DNA from: Nioella nitratireducens
Lineage (GTDB): Bacteria > Pseudomonadota > Alphaproteobacteria > Rhodobacterales > Rhodobacteraceae
Assembly: GCF_001879715.1 (NCBI RefSeq)
Contig: NZ_MNBW01000008.1
Span: 124,001-188,000 of the forward strand
Length of the DNA: 64,000 nucleotides
Reading direction: 5' to 3'
Shown here: piece after piece, positions 16,893 through 25,842 of the stretch
Layout: each line of letters begins with the position of its first letter
How positions within the stretch are numbered: the first letter of the stretch is position 1
The notes under the pieces: model-generated
Told to the model about the DNA's origin: nothing
What the model saw: the letters and a program-made list of their open reading frames with translations, nothing else
Database searches by the model: none
Program-made: the position numbers and the translations under genes

Positions 16893-17068
16893 GTCCGACC
16901 TCCAAATGGGGGAAGTGTCCTTGGCGGACAAAATACCGGGAATCCACGTCAGCGTCCACTTGCGCGGCGGTCACAATGGGCGGATTTGCGCCAGTTGTGT
17001 TTGATTGGCCGGATGCGGGACGCTAAGGGTAAGCGCGATATTCAGGATTTCAGGCCAGACCTATTCCC

Positions 17069-17623
17069 ATGCTGCGACGCTCCTTCCTGCTGACGACGGC
17101 CCTCGGCACCCTTGCCGCCTGCGCCGGGACGACCACGCCCCGCATCGGGCCGGATGGGCGGCCCTTGCCCACGGTCTATCGAATAAACCCCGGCGACACG
17201 GCGGAAATCCAGTTTCGCGTGCTCGACAGCGTAAACGCGCTGCGGCAGGGGGCGGGTGTGCCGCAACTGCAACTGAACGCTGAATTGACCGCCGCCGCAG
17301 AAACCCATTCGCGCGACATGTCGCTGCAAAACCGGCCTTGGCATTTCGGATCGGATGGTTCGTCGCCGATCGACCGGGCGCAGCGGGCCGGGTATCGGGG
17401 CCGGGTTCTGGGCGAAAATATCTCGGAAACCTACGAATCCGAGTTGGAAACCGTGGCCGCGTGGATGCAGCAGCCCGACACGCGCGACGTGATTACCGAT
17501 GCCGATGCCCGCGATCTGGGCTTTGCCTTCTTCCAGGAACCGACTGGCAAGATCTGGTGGACCATGGTCACTGGCGATGGCGGCACGACGGGGCAGGGCC
17601 TGCCGGCCAACCGCACCGGCTGA
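17069..17623 (+). CDS. CAP-domain (SCP/PR-1-like) lipoprotein
   Basis: 184 residues. The signal peptide ends in a lipobox LAAC (Cys18), with an RR pair at residues 3-4, so the mature protein is probably a lipoprotein. The CAP domain spans about 50-170: LDSVNALRQGAGVPQL at its start, the conserved His in AAAETHSRDM, the HFGSDG segment, and GENIS. Bacterial CAP proteins often act near the cell wall, but their biochemical role is unsettled. It lies between two oppositely oriented L,D-transpeptidase genes, which supports a wall-related context. The CAP His and Glu residues look conserved. Confidence 0.85.
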   Translation: MLRRSFLLTTALGTLAACAGTTTPRIGPDGRPLPTVYRINPGDTAEIQFRVLDSVNALRQGAGVPQLQLNAELTAAAETHSRDMSLQNRPWHFGSDGSSPIDRAQRAGYRGRVLGENISETYESELETVAAWMQQPDTRDVITDADARDLGFAFFQEPTGKIWWTMVTGDGGTTGQGLPANRTG

Positions 17624-17641
17624 GCCGAAAGCCCGGCCCGG

Positions 17642-18130
17642 TCAGGGCAGGATGTCGATCTGGGTGCCGTCGCGGACCATCGAATAGACGTCACGCATAT
17701 CGCGGTTGGAAATCGCGATGCAGCCCGCTGTCCAGTCCTCCTGCCGCCGCCATTCGCGCGGGGTGCCGTGGATGAAGATATCGCCGCCGGGGCTTTGCCC
17801 CAGGTCCGCGGCAGCGGCCCGGTCCTCGGTGTTGGGATATGAAATTCCGATCGACAGGTAATACGCACTGTTGGGATTGCGCCGGTCGATGATGTAGCTG
17901 CCCTCGGGGGTGCGCCCGTCACCTTCGACCTGCTTGTGCCCCTCGGGGGCGAAGCCAAGCTCGATGTCGTAGCGTTCCAGAACCTCGGTGCCGTGCAGCA
18001 GGTAAAGCTGCCGGTCGGCCTTGCTAACCACGACGCGGGTCACTTCCGGTCCCGTATAGGTGGGTATCTCCGTGCTACAGCCCGCCGCCATCAGCAGCGC
18101 CAGCGCAACAATCGCAAGAAGGGGTCGCAT
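17642..18130 (-). CDS. L,D-transpeptidase (YkuD) lipoprotein
   Basis: 162 residues. The signal peptide ends with lipobox MAAGC (Cys18). The catalytic YkuD domain has IFIHGTP and TAGCIAISN with Cys137 as nucleophile. It is shorter than the other L,D-transpeptidase in the window and is lipid-anchored rather than Tat-type. It should act on peptidoglycan stems in the periplasm. It ends 18 bases from the stop of the convergent CAP-domain gene, with no terminator between them. Confidence 0.9.
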   Translation of the reverse strand: MRPLLAIVALALLMAAGCSTEIPTYTGPEVTRVVVSKADRQLYLLHGTEVLERYDIELGFAPEGHKQVEGDGRTPEGSYIIDRRNPNSAYYLSIGISYPNTEDRAAAADLGQSPGGDIFIHGTPREWRRQEDWTAGCIAISNRDMRDVYSMVRDGTQIDILP

Positions 18131-18192
18131 GTCCTGTTCCGTGCCCGATGTGTTTTGACGGCCAGTCTAGCGCAAGCGGGCGCTGCCCGGTA

Positions 18193-19062
18193 TCACCCTT
18201 TCGCGCGCTCGGCGGCAAAAAGCGCATCCAGCCCCGCCCGGTAGGTCGGGTAGCGCAGGCGCAGGCCAAGCTCGTCCTTCATGTGCCGATTATCCACCCG
18301 TTTCGATTCGGCGTAGAAGCTGCGGGCCATCGGCGTCATCTCGGCATCCTCGAACCGCACCGCCGGGGGCAGATCGACCCCCAACAACTCGGCGGCATAG
18401 GTCAGCACGTCTTGCGGCGGGGCGGGGTCGTCGTCGCAGATATTGTAGATCGCACCGGGGTTGGGCCGATTCATCGAGGCCAGCAGCGCTTGTGCGATAT
18501 CCTCGACATGGATGCGGCTAAAGACCTGACCATCCTTTATAATTCGCCGCGCTGTGCCGTTCCGGACCTTTTCGAACGGCCCACGTCCGGGCCCGTAAAT
18601 ACCCGGAAGGCGCAGGATATGCAGCGGCAAGCCGTGGTCGCGCGCAAGGGCCTGCCATTCGCCTTCGGTCGTCACCCGCGCCCGCCCCCGGCGCGTCGCC
18701 GGGGTCAGCGGTGCACATTCGTCGACCCATTCGCCGTCATGGTCGCCATAAACACCGGTGGTGGACAGGTAGCCCACCCAGTCGAATCGCGAGGCAAGTT
18801 CTTCAAAATCGGATCGCAGGTGTTTCAGCACCGGGTCGGCCCCATCCTCGGGGCCAGCCGTGATCAGCACATGGGTCGCGCCTTCCAGATCGGCCCGCAA
18901 GTCGCTGCCGGGGAAAATGCGGGGTGTCACGCCCATTCGGGACAGTGCCTCGGCCTTGGCTTCGGACCGGGTGGTGCCCACAATGCTGCCCGGTGCCACC
19001 GGCTGCATCTCTTGCACCAACGCCTGCGCGGAATAGCCCGTGCCGAAGATCACCAGTTTCAT
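18193..19062 (-). CDS. NAD-dependent epimerase/SDR-family oxidoreductase (YeeZ-like)
   Basis: 289 residues. The N-terminus [15 protein letters not shown] carries an atypical dinucleotide-binding GxGxxA pattern, as in YeeZ-like atypical extended SDRs. The stretch [18 protein letters not shown] (Ser/Thr and Tyr) fits the SDR active-site region, although the usual YxxxK lysine is not obvious. Substrate unknown. The ATG at 19062 overlaps the queG stop by 4 bases (ATGA) and has GGAGAG upstream, so it is coupled to queG. An ORF start at 19083 lies inside queG and is not used. Confidence 0.82.
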   Translation of the reverse strand: MKLVIFGTGYSAQALVQEMQPVAPGSIVGTTRSEAKAEALSRMGVTPRIFPGSDLRADLEGATHVLITAGPEDGADPVLKHLRSDFEELASRFDWVGYLSTTGVYGDHDGEWVDECAPLTPATRRGRARVTTEGEWQALARDHGLPLHILRLPGIYGPGRGPFEKVRNGTARRIIKDGQVFSRIHVEDIAQALLASMNRPNPGAIYNICDDDPAPPQDVLTYAAELLGVDLPPAVRFEDAEMTPMARSFYAESKRVDNRHMKDELGLRLRYPTYRAGLDALFAAERAKG

Positions 19063-20090
19063 CGCAATCTCTCCACCGCCCACCGGGCCGCATCGGCCAC
19101 CGTGGCATCCTCATCTTCCACCAACGTCTGCGCGGCCCCGCTCAGCGCCGCATCGCCACTGTTGCCAATCGCGTAGAGCACGTTGCGCACGAAGCGCCCG
19201 CGCCCGATCCGCTTGATCGGCGACCCGCTGAACATGGCGCGAAACCCCGCATCATCAAGCCCCGCCAGTTCTGCGAGCTTCGGGCTCTGCAACTCTGGCC
19301 GCCCGGTATAGCGCATCTCGGTTGCGGCAACGGCAAACTTGTTCCACGGGCAAATGGCAAGGCAATCGTCGCAGCCATAGATACGGTTGCCCATCAGCGG
19401 GCGCAAATCCGGGTCCACCGGGCCATGATGTTCGATGGTCAGGTAGGAAATGCAGCGCCGCGCATCCAGTTGAAACGGTGCGGGAAACGCCTTGGTCGGG
19501 CAAATATCCAGACAGGCGGTGCAGTTGCCGCAATGATCGTGCTCGGGCGCGTCCGGTGCCAATTCGACCGTGGTGAAGATCGAGCCAAGGAAAAACCAGT
19601 TCCCCAGATCGCGCGCCAACAGGTTGGTGTGCTTGCCCTGCCAGCCAAGGCCCGACGCCTGCCCAAGTGGCTTTTCCATCACCGGCGCGGTGTCGACGAA
19701 GACCTTGATCTGTTCGCCCGGAGCCTGATCCAACAACCAACGGCCCACCCGCTTGAGCCGCTTTTTCACAAGGTCGTGGTAGTCGCGATTCTGCGCATAG
19801 ACGCTGATCGTTGCGCAATCTCGTTGCTCCAGTGCCGCCAACGGATCGACTTCGGGCGTGTAGGGTTCGGCCAGCATGATGACCGACCGCGCCTCAGGCC
19901 AGAGCGCGGACGGGTCACCGCGCCACGCCATGCGCTCTGCCATCCAGCCCATCTGGCCATGCCGCCCCTGATCGACAAACTCCGCCAGCCGCCCGGCGGC
20001 CTCGGGGATCGCGTCGGGGCGACAGATCCGCATCTTGGCAAAGCCTTCATCGCGGGCCTTGGCGTCGAGGGCTGCTTTCAGATCGGTCAA
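19059..20090 (-). CDS. queG: Epoxyqueuosine reductase
   Basis: 343 residues. Two [4Fe-4S] motifs are clear: [12 protein letters not shown] near residue 190 and CDDCLAICP near residue 245. The N-terminal corrinoid-binding domain and a C-terminal HEAT-like helical stretch are also present. The enzyme reduces epoxyqueuosine in tRNA to queuosine, the last step of queuosine synthesis, in the cytoplasm and using cobalamin. The start is a TTG at 20090 that overlaps the stop of the upstream GST gene by 4 bases. Three genes here (GST, queG, epimerase) are chained by such overlaps. Confidence 0.95.
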   Translation of the reverse strand: MTDLKAALDAKARDEGFAKMRICRPDAIPEAAGRLAEFVDQGRHGQMGWMAERMAWRGDPSALWPEARSVIMLAEPYTPEVDPLAALEQRDCATISVYAQNRDYHDLVKKRLKRVGRWLLDQAPGEQIKVFVDTAPVMEKPLGQASGLGWQGKHTNLLARDLGNWFFLGSIFTTVELAPDAPEHDHCGNCTACLDICPTKAFPAPFQLDARRCISYLTIEHHGPVDPDLRPLMGNRIYGCDDCLAICPWNKFAVAATEMRYTGRPELQSPKLAELAGLDDAGFRAMFSGSPIKRIGRGRFVRNVLYAIGNSGDAALSGAAQTLVEDEDATVADAARWAVERLR

Positions 20091-20752
20091 AAGTCCAGGT
20101 TCGCGTAATGCGGCGGCTGGATGAATCCGGGGATCTGGTCGGCGAGGATCGAGCGGAACGCGGGCCGTGACTTGATCTTGGCATACCAGTCCTTGACCTG
20201 CGCGGATCGATTCCAGTCGACGTCCGAGATATAGTCGAGACAGGACAGATGCGCGGCGGCGGTGAAATCGGCCAGTGTCAGGCGATCCCCCGCCAACCAG
20301 CGACGATGGTCCAGCAGCCAGTTCATGTAATCGAGGTGAAACTTGATCTTCTGCGCGCCGGTCTTCACGGCCTTGCCGTCGGGGTAGCCGCCGCGCATCA
20401 CCTTCTTGTTCACCCGCTCATAGACAAGGTTCGCCGTCACCTCGTGGTGAAACTTGTCGTCGAACCAGAAACACAGCCGCCGCACCTCGGCCCGGCCCTT
20501 GGGGTCGGTGGGCATCAGCGACGGTTCGGGATGGGTTTCTTCGATGTATTCGCAGATCGCCTGACTCTCGGTCAGGTGCAACCCGTCCATGCGCAGCACC
20601 GGCACCTTGGCCGCCGGGTTGCGGTGCAGGAATTCATTGGATGGTTCCCAATAGCGTTCATCCACCAACTCCACGTCGATCTTCTTCTCGGCCAGGACCA
20701 GCCGGACCTTGCGGCAAAAAGGGGACAGGGCGAAATGGTAGAGTCGCGTCAT
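20087..20752 (-). CDS. Glutathione S-transferase family protein
   Basis: 221 residues. The N-terminal thioredoxin-like domain carries [15 protein letters not shown] (possible Cys active site, CRK rather than CPxC) and the cis-Pro/substrate-loop segment [16 protein letters not shown] helical C-terminal domain includes the N-capping [12 protein letters not shown]. It should conjugate or reduce with glutathione in the cytoplasm; substrate unknown. It is first in a three-gene overlapping run with queG and an epimerase; no functional link is evident beyond co-expression. Confidence 0.85.
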   Translation of the reverse strand: MTRLYHFALSPFCRKVRLVLAEKKIDVELVDERYWEPSNEFLHRNPAAKVPVLRMDGLHLTESQAICEYIEETHPEPSLMPTDPKGRAEVRRLCFWFDDKFHHEVTANLVYERVNKKVMRGGYPDGKAVKTGAQKIKFHLDYMNWLLDHRRWLAGDRLTLADFTAAAHLSCLDYISDVDWNRSAQVKDWYAKIKSRPAFRSILADQIPGFIQPPHYANLDF

Positions 20753-20808
20753 GGTCTGCTCTTGTTATGGGGTCGCGTATCTCTCTTTGCATCGCAGTCG
20801 GGACGATT

Positions 20809-21516
20809 TCAACGCGCAAAGCAAGTGTCACGTCCATCCGCGCGGATCGTGGCCGCTCCGTCGGCGATGCTCTCGGCCCGGTCCCGCAGCGCGGCAGTGG
20901 GTGACGAGGCCGAACGTTCGCGCGGATTGGGTAGCACCGCCGCCAGCCGCGCGGCCTGCGTCATATTCAGGTCGGCGGCGGACACGCCGAAATAATGCTG
21001 TGCTGCGGCCTCGGCCCCAAAGATGCCCTCGTCGAACTCAACGATGTTCAGGTAAACCTCCAACACCCGGCGCTTTGTCCAGATCACCTCCATTACCGGG
21101 GTCATCAGCCCTTCCAGCGCCTTTCGCGGCCAGGATCGGCCCTGCCAGAGAAAGGCGTTTTTCACCACCTGCTGGCTGATCGTCGATCCACCCCGGCGCA
21201 TCCCCTCGGCAATCGCGGCGCGGATTGCGTCCATGTCAAACCCCGAATGCAGGCAGAAATTCGCATCTTCGGCGGCCACCACGGCCCGCGCGAGGTTGGG
21301 CGAAATCTCTTCCATCGGGCGCCAGACCTGCGTGATTGCCCCCAAGCGGCTGCGCTCGGCGATCATGTAGGGCGTGGTCGGCGGCGCCACGACGCCATAG
21401 AGCGCGATCCACCCCACGGCCAGAACCACAACGATCAGGACCCCCCGCAGCACCAGCCGCAGCGCGCGCCGCCAAAGCGTCCGTTTCTTCGCCTTGCGTT
21501 TGGTTTTCCGGGCCAA
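20809..21516 (-). CDS. mtgA: Monofunctional biosynthetic peptidoglycan transglycosylase
   Basis: 235 residues with an Arg/Lys-rich cytoplasmic tail, one membrane segment (about 25-45), and a GT51 domain. The domain shows AVVAAEDANFCLHSGFD (catalytic Glu), GGSTISQQVVKNAFLW and EVYLNIVEFDEGIFG. It polymerises lipid II into glycan strands at the outer face of the inner membrane. No ATG fits; the TTG at 21516 is preceded by GGAG and gives the expected MtgA length, so I chose it. The shared intergenic element at 21529 ends right at this ribosome site. Confidence 0.9.
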   Translation of the reverse strand: MARKTKRKAKKRTLWRRALRLVLRGVLIVVVLAVGWIALYGVVAPPTTPYMIAERSRLGAITQVWRPMEEISPNLARAVVAAEDANFCLHSGFDMDAIRAAIAEGMRRGGSTISQQVVKNAFLWQGRSWPRKALEGLMTPVMEVIWTKRRVLEVYLNIVEFDEGIFGAEAAAQHYFGVSAADLNMTQAARLAAVLPNPRERSASSPTAALRDRAESIADGAATIRADGRDTCFAR

Positions 21517-21528
21517 TCGGCTCTCCTG

Positions 21529-21560
21529 CCTTCTTCTTGGGTCAAATACTCCCGCCGGAG
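21529..21560 (-). repeat. Copy 1 of a dispersed intergenic element
   Basis: Read on the minus strand this short stretch has a G/C-rich segment, GGGAGTATTTGA and CCCAAGAAGAAGG, followed by GGAG. The 13-mer CCCAAGAAGAAGG recurs exactly at 46157-46169, also preceded by AGTA and followed by GGAG a few bases later. Here it sits between the arsC-like gene and mtgA. Confidence 0.5.
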
Positions 21561-21601
21561 GCGTCCCGCCCTCGCCGCCTGGTGCAGCAGGCCGGATCAG
21601 G

Positions 21602-21952
21602 TCAGCCCTTGTCCAGCACCTCGGCCACCAATTCCGGCGGGCGGCAGATCTTCGCGCGGTTGCCCGTTTCCACGATGGGCCGTTCCACCAGCACCGGGTG
21701 CGCCACCATCGCTTCAAGGATCGTGGCCTCGTCCGCGTCCTGCAATCCCAGCTCTGGCGCCGGGGCCTGCTTGACCCGCAGCGCCGCGCGCGCGGGAATG
21801 CCTGCCTTGGCGAACAGCGCCAGCAAGCCGTCGCGGGTCCACCCCGTCTTGAGGTAGTCCACCACCACGGGTTCCACCCCTGCATCGCGGATCAACGCCA
21901 GCGCCTGCCGCGATTTGCTGCATCTGGGGTTGTGGTAAATCTTGACGCTCAT
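21602..21952 (-). CDS. ArsC/Spx-fold arsenate reductase-like protein
   Basis: 116 residues of the glutaredoxin-linked ArsC family. The N-terminus MSVKIYHNPRCSKSRQAL has the catalytic Cys11 followed by SKSR as in ArsC, and a conserved ERPIV segment lies near residue 93. Related proteins reduce arsenate with glutathione, but many chromosomal copies like this one, without arsR or arsB nearby, have unproven substrates. No ars genes are adjacent, so the role is uncertain. Confidence 0.82.
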   Translation of the reverse strand: MSVKIYHNPRCSKSRQALALIRDAGVEPVVVDYLKTGWTRDGLLALFAKAGIPARAALRVKQAPAPELGLQDADEATILEAMVAHPVLVERPIVETGNRAKICRPPELVAEVLDKG

Positions 21953-22061
21953 CGACCGGCCTCTTGCGTGGTTCGCCTTAGCCTAGGCCCAGACCAACCG
22001 ATTGAAAACCTGTCATCAAAATGTGGCTTGAAGCCGAAAATTTCCGGTGTCACCCTGCAGC

Positions 22062-23870
22062 ATGGAAAAACAAGATAAATTCACAACATGGCAAGAAAGT
22101 GCTGCACGGCTCGTGGCCGTTGCAGCGGGGCGCGACCCGGCGGATCTGGTTCTGCGCAATTTGAAACTCGTGAACGTCCAAAGCCGCGAGGTGCTGGACG
22201 GCTGGCAGGTGGCCGTTGCGGATGGCCGCTTCGCCTATGTCGGCCCCAATGCCACCCATTGCATCGGCGAGGGCACCGAGGTTGTCGATGGCGCCGGGCG
22301 CTACCTGATCCCGGGCCTCTGCGACGGGCATATGCACATCGAATCGGGGATGCTGACGCCCGCGGAATTCGCCCGCGCGGTCATTCCCCACGGCACCACC
22401 ACCATGTTCACAGATCCGCATGAGATCGCCAACGTGATGGGGCTGGAAGGCGTGCGCCTGATGCATGACGAGGCGCTGTTGCAGCCGGTCAATATCTACA
22501 CCCAGATGCCCTCCTGCGCGCCGTCTGCGCCGGGCTTGGAAACCACGGGCTATGAAATCGGGCCCGATGATGTCGCCGAAGCGATGACATGGCCCGGCAT
22601 CATCGGGCTGGGCGAGATGATGAACTTCCCCGGTGTGATCAACGCCGATCCCCAGATGCTGGCCGAGATTGCCGCGACGCAGGCAGCGGGCAAGACCGTG
22701 GGCGGCCACTACGCCAGCCCCGACCGTGGCCCCGCCTTCCACGCCTATGCGGCGGGCGGGCCTGCGGACGATCACGAAGGCACCCGCGAAAGCGACGCGA
22801 TTGACCGCGTGCGGCAGGGGATGCGATCCATGCTGCGGTTGGGCAGCGCCTGGTATGATGTGGAAAGCCAGATCACGGCGGTCACGGAAAAGGGCCTCGA
22901 CCCGCGCAACTTCATCCTGTGCACCGACGATTGCCATTCCGGCACCCTTGTTCACGATGGCCACATGAACCGCGTGTTGCGCCATGCCATTGACTGCGGT
23001 TGCGATCCGTTGGTCGCGCTGCAGATGTGCACCGTGAACACCGCCACCCATTTCGGTCTGGAACGGGAACTCGGGTCCATCGCGCCGGGCCGCAGGGCTG
23101 ACATGATCCTGACCTCGGACCTGAAGGCCCTGCCCATCGAGGTCGTCTTTGCCCGTGGTCAGCGGGTGGCCGAAAACGGCGACATCCTGGTCGAGTGCCC
23201 ACATCTGGATTGGCCCGCCAAGGCGCGGAACACCGTGCATCTGGGCAAGGATCTGACGGCACAGGATTACGAGATCAAGGCGCCCGAGGGGGCGAACTCC
23301 GCCCATGTCAATGTGATCGGTGTTGTCGAAAACCAGGCGCCGACCGAGGCCCTGACCGCCGAACTGCCCGTCGTCGATGGTCTTGTTGAAGGGGATGGCG
23401 ACGTGTGCCAGATCGCGCTGGTGGAACGTCACCGCGCCACCGGCGGCGTCACCAACGCCTTTGTTTCGGGCTTTGGCTATACCGGAAAGATGGCGATGGC
23501 CTCGACCGTCGCCCATGACAGCCACCACATGATCGTGGTCGGCACAGACCGGGACAACATGGCCAAGGCTGCCATGCGGCTGGCCGAGGTCGGCGGCGGC
23601 GTCACGGTCTTCAAGGATGGCGCGGAACTGGCGCTGGTGGAATTGCCCATTGCCGGGTTGATGAGCGATGCCCCCGCCGCCCTCGTGGCGGACAAGGCGC
23701 AACAGATGGGAGAGGCGATGAAGGCCTGCGGCTGCACGCTGAACAACGCCTATATGCAGCATTCCCTGCTGGCGCTGGTGGTGATCCCTAGCTTGCGGAT
23801 TTCCGACCTTGGGCTGGTGGATGTGACCACCTTCGAACTGACCTCACTTTTCGTGGAGGGCGACCAATGA
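22062..23870 (+). CDS. ade: Adenine deaminase
   Basis: 602 residues, full-length amidohydrolase-type adenine deaminase (AdeC). The metal site motif DGHMHIESGM is near residue 90, with a second conserved HGTTTMFTDPHE segment. The C-terminal Ade domain includes AHDSHHMIVVG. It converts adenine to hypoxanthine and ammonia in the cytoplasm. The ATG at 22062 lies 15 bases inside the longest ORF and gives the expected start. The gene overlaps the AMP nucleosidase start by 4 bases (ATGA), so the two enzymes should be made together. Confidence 0.95.
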   Translation: MEKQDKFTTWQESAARLVAVAAGRDPADLVLRNLKLVNVQSREVLDGWQVAVADGRFAYVGPNATHCIGEGTEVVDGAGRYLIPGLCDGHMHIESGMLTPAEFARAVIPHGTTTMFTDPHEIANVMGLEGVRLMHDEALLQPVNIYTQMPSCAPSAPGLETTGYEIGPDDVAEAMTWPGIIGLGEMMNFPGVINADPQMLAEIAATQAAGKTVGGHYASPDRGPAFHAYAAGGPADDHEGTRESDAIDRVRQGMRSMLRLGSAWYDVESQITAVTEKGLDPRNFILCTDDCHSGTLVHDGHMNRVLRHAIDCGCDPLVALQMCTVNTATHFGLERELGSIAPGRRADMILTSDLKALPIEVVFARGQRVAENGDILVECPHLDWPAKARNTVHLGKDLTAQDYEIKAPEGANSAHVNVIGVVENQAPTEALTAELPVVDGLVEGDGDVCQIALVERHRATGGVTNAFVSGFGYTGKMAMASTVAHDSHHMIVVGTDRDNMAKAAMRLAEVGGGVTVFKDGAELALVELPIAGLMSDAPAALVADKAQQMGEAMKACGCTLNNAYMQHSLLALVVIPSLRISDLGLVDVTTFELTSLFVEGDQ

Positions 23871-25351
23871 CTCCTGTGATGAAGCACCTTCCCATCGAGG
23901 CTCCGGCCATGGCCGAGCCGCGCTACTTCTCTGACGCGGTCGAGGCGGTCGCGCATCTTCAGGCGCTTTATGCCGAGGCCACGGCCTTCCTTCAGGCCAG
24001 GTTTTCCGCCGTCGTGCGCGACGGTGCCCCGGACAAACGGTATCGCGCCTACTACCCCGAGGTTCGCATTACCACGTCCAGCTATGGCCATATCGACAGC
24101 CGCCTGTCCTTTGGCCATGTGGCCGAACCGGGCACCTACGCCACCACGGTCACGCGGCCCGACCTGTTTCAACACTACCTGACGCAGCAAATCCGCCTGT
24201 TGATCGAAAACCACAACGTGCCGGTCGGCATCGGTGTGTCGCAGACGCCGATCCCGGTGCATTTCGCGGTGCTGAACGACGCCGACCTGCAAATCCCGCA
24301 AGAGGGCGCGTTGGCCTTCCCCTTGCGCGACGTGTTCGACGTGCCGGATCTGGGCACCACCAATGACGACATCGTCAACGGCAAGGGCTTCAAGAACGAA
24401 GACGGCTCGGGCGCGCTTGCCCCCTTCACCGCGCAGCGGGTGGACTACTCTCTCGCGCGGTTGTCGCATTACACCGCGACAGGGCCCGAGCATTTCCAGA
24501 ACCACGTTCTGTTCACCAACTACCAATTCTATGTCGAGGAATTCGTCGCCTATGCCCGGCAGGCGCTGGCCGATCCCGCCAGTGGCTATACCGCCCTTGT
24601 CGGACCCGGAAACGACGTGATCACTACGCCGGATCAAGACCTGAACACACCGGCAAAGCTGCCGCAGATGCCCACCTATCACCTGGTGCGTCCGGGCGGG
24701 GCCGGGATCACGTTGGTCAATATCGGTGTGGGGCCGTCCAACGCGAAAACCGCGACCGACCATATCGCGGTGCTGCGCCCGCATGTCTGGCTGATGGTCG
24801 GCCATTGCGCCGGGTTGCGAAATACGCAGGCGTTGGGCGATTTCGTGCTGGCCCATGCCTATCTGCGCGAAGATCACGTGCTGGACGACGACCTGCCGGT
24901 CTGGGTGCCGATCCCGGCGCTGGCCGAGGTGCAGATCGCACTGGAAGAGGCGGTGGAAAGCGTGGCGCAGGTCTCGGGCTATGACCTCAAGAAGATCATG
25001 CGAACCGGCACCGTGGCGACCATCGACAACCGCAACTGGGAACTGCGCGACCAGTCCGGCCCCGTGCAGCGCCTATCCCAATCCCGCGCCATCGCGCTGG
25101 ACATGGAAAGCGCGACAATCGCTGCCAACGGCTTTCGCTTCCGGGTGCCCTATGGCACGCTTCTGTGCGTCTCCGACAAGCCCTTGCATGGCGAATTGAA
25201 ACTGCCGGGAATGGCCAGCGCCTTCTATAAAACGCAGGTGTCGCGGCATTTGCAGATCGGCATTTCTGCAATGGAGGCTTTGCGCGAAATGCCACTTGAA
25301 CGCCTCCATAGCCGCAAATTACGCAGTTTTGAGGAGACCGCATTCCTGTGA
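23867..25351 (+). CDS. amn: AMP nucleosidase
   Basis: 494 residues, full AMP nucleosidase length. An N-terminal Amn-specific domain (about 20-190) precedes a nucleoside-phosphorylase-like catalytic domain with VGHCAGLRNTQALGDFVLA and the ALDMESATIAANG nucleoside-binding segment, which carries the conserved MES. It cleaves AMP to adenine and ribose 5-phosphate. The start at 23867 overlaps the adenine deaminase stop by 4 bases; ATGs at 23879 and 23909 are weaker alternatives. Together the pair takes AMP to hypoxanthine, bypassing AMP deaminase and adenosine. Confidence 0.96.
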   Translation: MTPVMKHLPIEAPAMAEPRYFSDAVEAVAHLQALYAEATAFLQARFSAVVRDGAPDKRYRAYYPEVRITTSSYGHIDSRLSFGHVAEPGTYATTVTRPDLFQHYLTQQIRLLIENHNVPVGIGVSQTPIPVHFAVLNDADLQIPQEGALAFPLRDVFDVPDLGTTNDDIVNGKGFKNEDGSGALAPFTAQRVDYSLARLSHYTATGPEHFQNHVLFTNYQFYVEEFVAYARQALADPASGYTALVGPGNDVITTPDQDLNTPAKLPQMPTYHLVRPGGAGITLVNIGVGPSNAKTATDHIAVLRPHVWLMVGHCAGLRNTQALGDFVLAHAYLREDHVLDDDLPVWVPIPALAEVQIALEEAVESVAQVSGYDLKKIMRTGTVATIDNRNWELRDQSGPVQRLSQSRAIALDMESATIAANGFRFRVPYGTLLCVSDKPLHGELKLPGMASAFYKTQVSRHLQIGISAMEALREMPLERLHSRKLRSFEETAFL

Positions 25352-25482
25352 CGTTGCGGAAAACGCACCAAAATCGCTGATTTTCAGTGAAAAGCAACAC
25401 TAGTTATTGTGTGCCCCCGCAATATTCGGATAGCTTTGCCGCAACGAGCCCCTAGGGTTCGGGCAGTTAAGGAGAACAGAAC

Positions 25483-25773
25483 ATGGCACAAAAGCCCATG
25501 ACCAAGACCCAGCTCGTCGCGGCGCTCGCCGAAGAGATGGGGTCCGACAAGAAATCCGCCTCGGCCGCGCTGGACGCTGTGTCCGCCGTGGTGTCCAAGG
25601 AAGTGGCCGCCGGTGGCGCCGTGACCTTGCCGGGCATTGGCAAAGTGTATTGCCGCGAACGGCCCGAGCGCATGGTTCGCAACCCAGCCACGGGTGAGCA
25701 AATCAAGAAAGAGGCCGACAAGGTGGTGAAGGTGACCATCGCCAAGGCTCTCAAGGACAGCGTCAACGGCTGA
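25483..25773 (+). CDS. HU-family nucleoid DNA-binding protein
   Basis: 96 residues, a basic DNA-bending protein of the HU/IHF family. It starts with the alpha-helical KTQLVAALAEEMG segment, followed by VTLPGIGKVYCRERPERMVRNPATGE. This is the arm region, with the conserved NPATGE carrying the DNA-intercalating Pro. A Cys near residue 60 is unusual for HU. AAGGAG precedes the ATG. It has its own terminator; a CTAGGGT about 30 bases upstream may be a -10 element but is not certain. Confidence 0.93.
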   Translation: MAQKPMTKTQLVAALAEEMGSDKKSASAALDAVSAVVSKEVAAGGAVTLPGIGKVYCRERPERMVRNPATGEQIKKEADKVVKVTIAKALKDSVNG

Positions 25774-25797
25774 TTGCCTCTGGACGCTTGACATGCG

Positions 25798-25823
25798 AAG
25801 GGTCGCCTCAGGGCGGCCCTTTT
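25798..25823 (+). terminator. Terminator after the HU gene
   Basis: A 10-bp stem AAGGGTCGCC / GGCGGCCCTT with one T-G wobble and a 4-base loop, followed by more T. It lies just upstream of the EamA gene start. Confidence 0.85.
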
Positions 25824-25842
25824 CTTTGGCAGGAGGCAACTG

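Noticed and set aside
22050-23762. A 570-residue minus-strand ORF opposite adenine deaminase
   Set aside because: The plus strand carries the complete adenine deaminase motifs; the antisense frame is only open because of codon bias.
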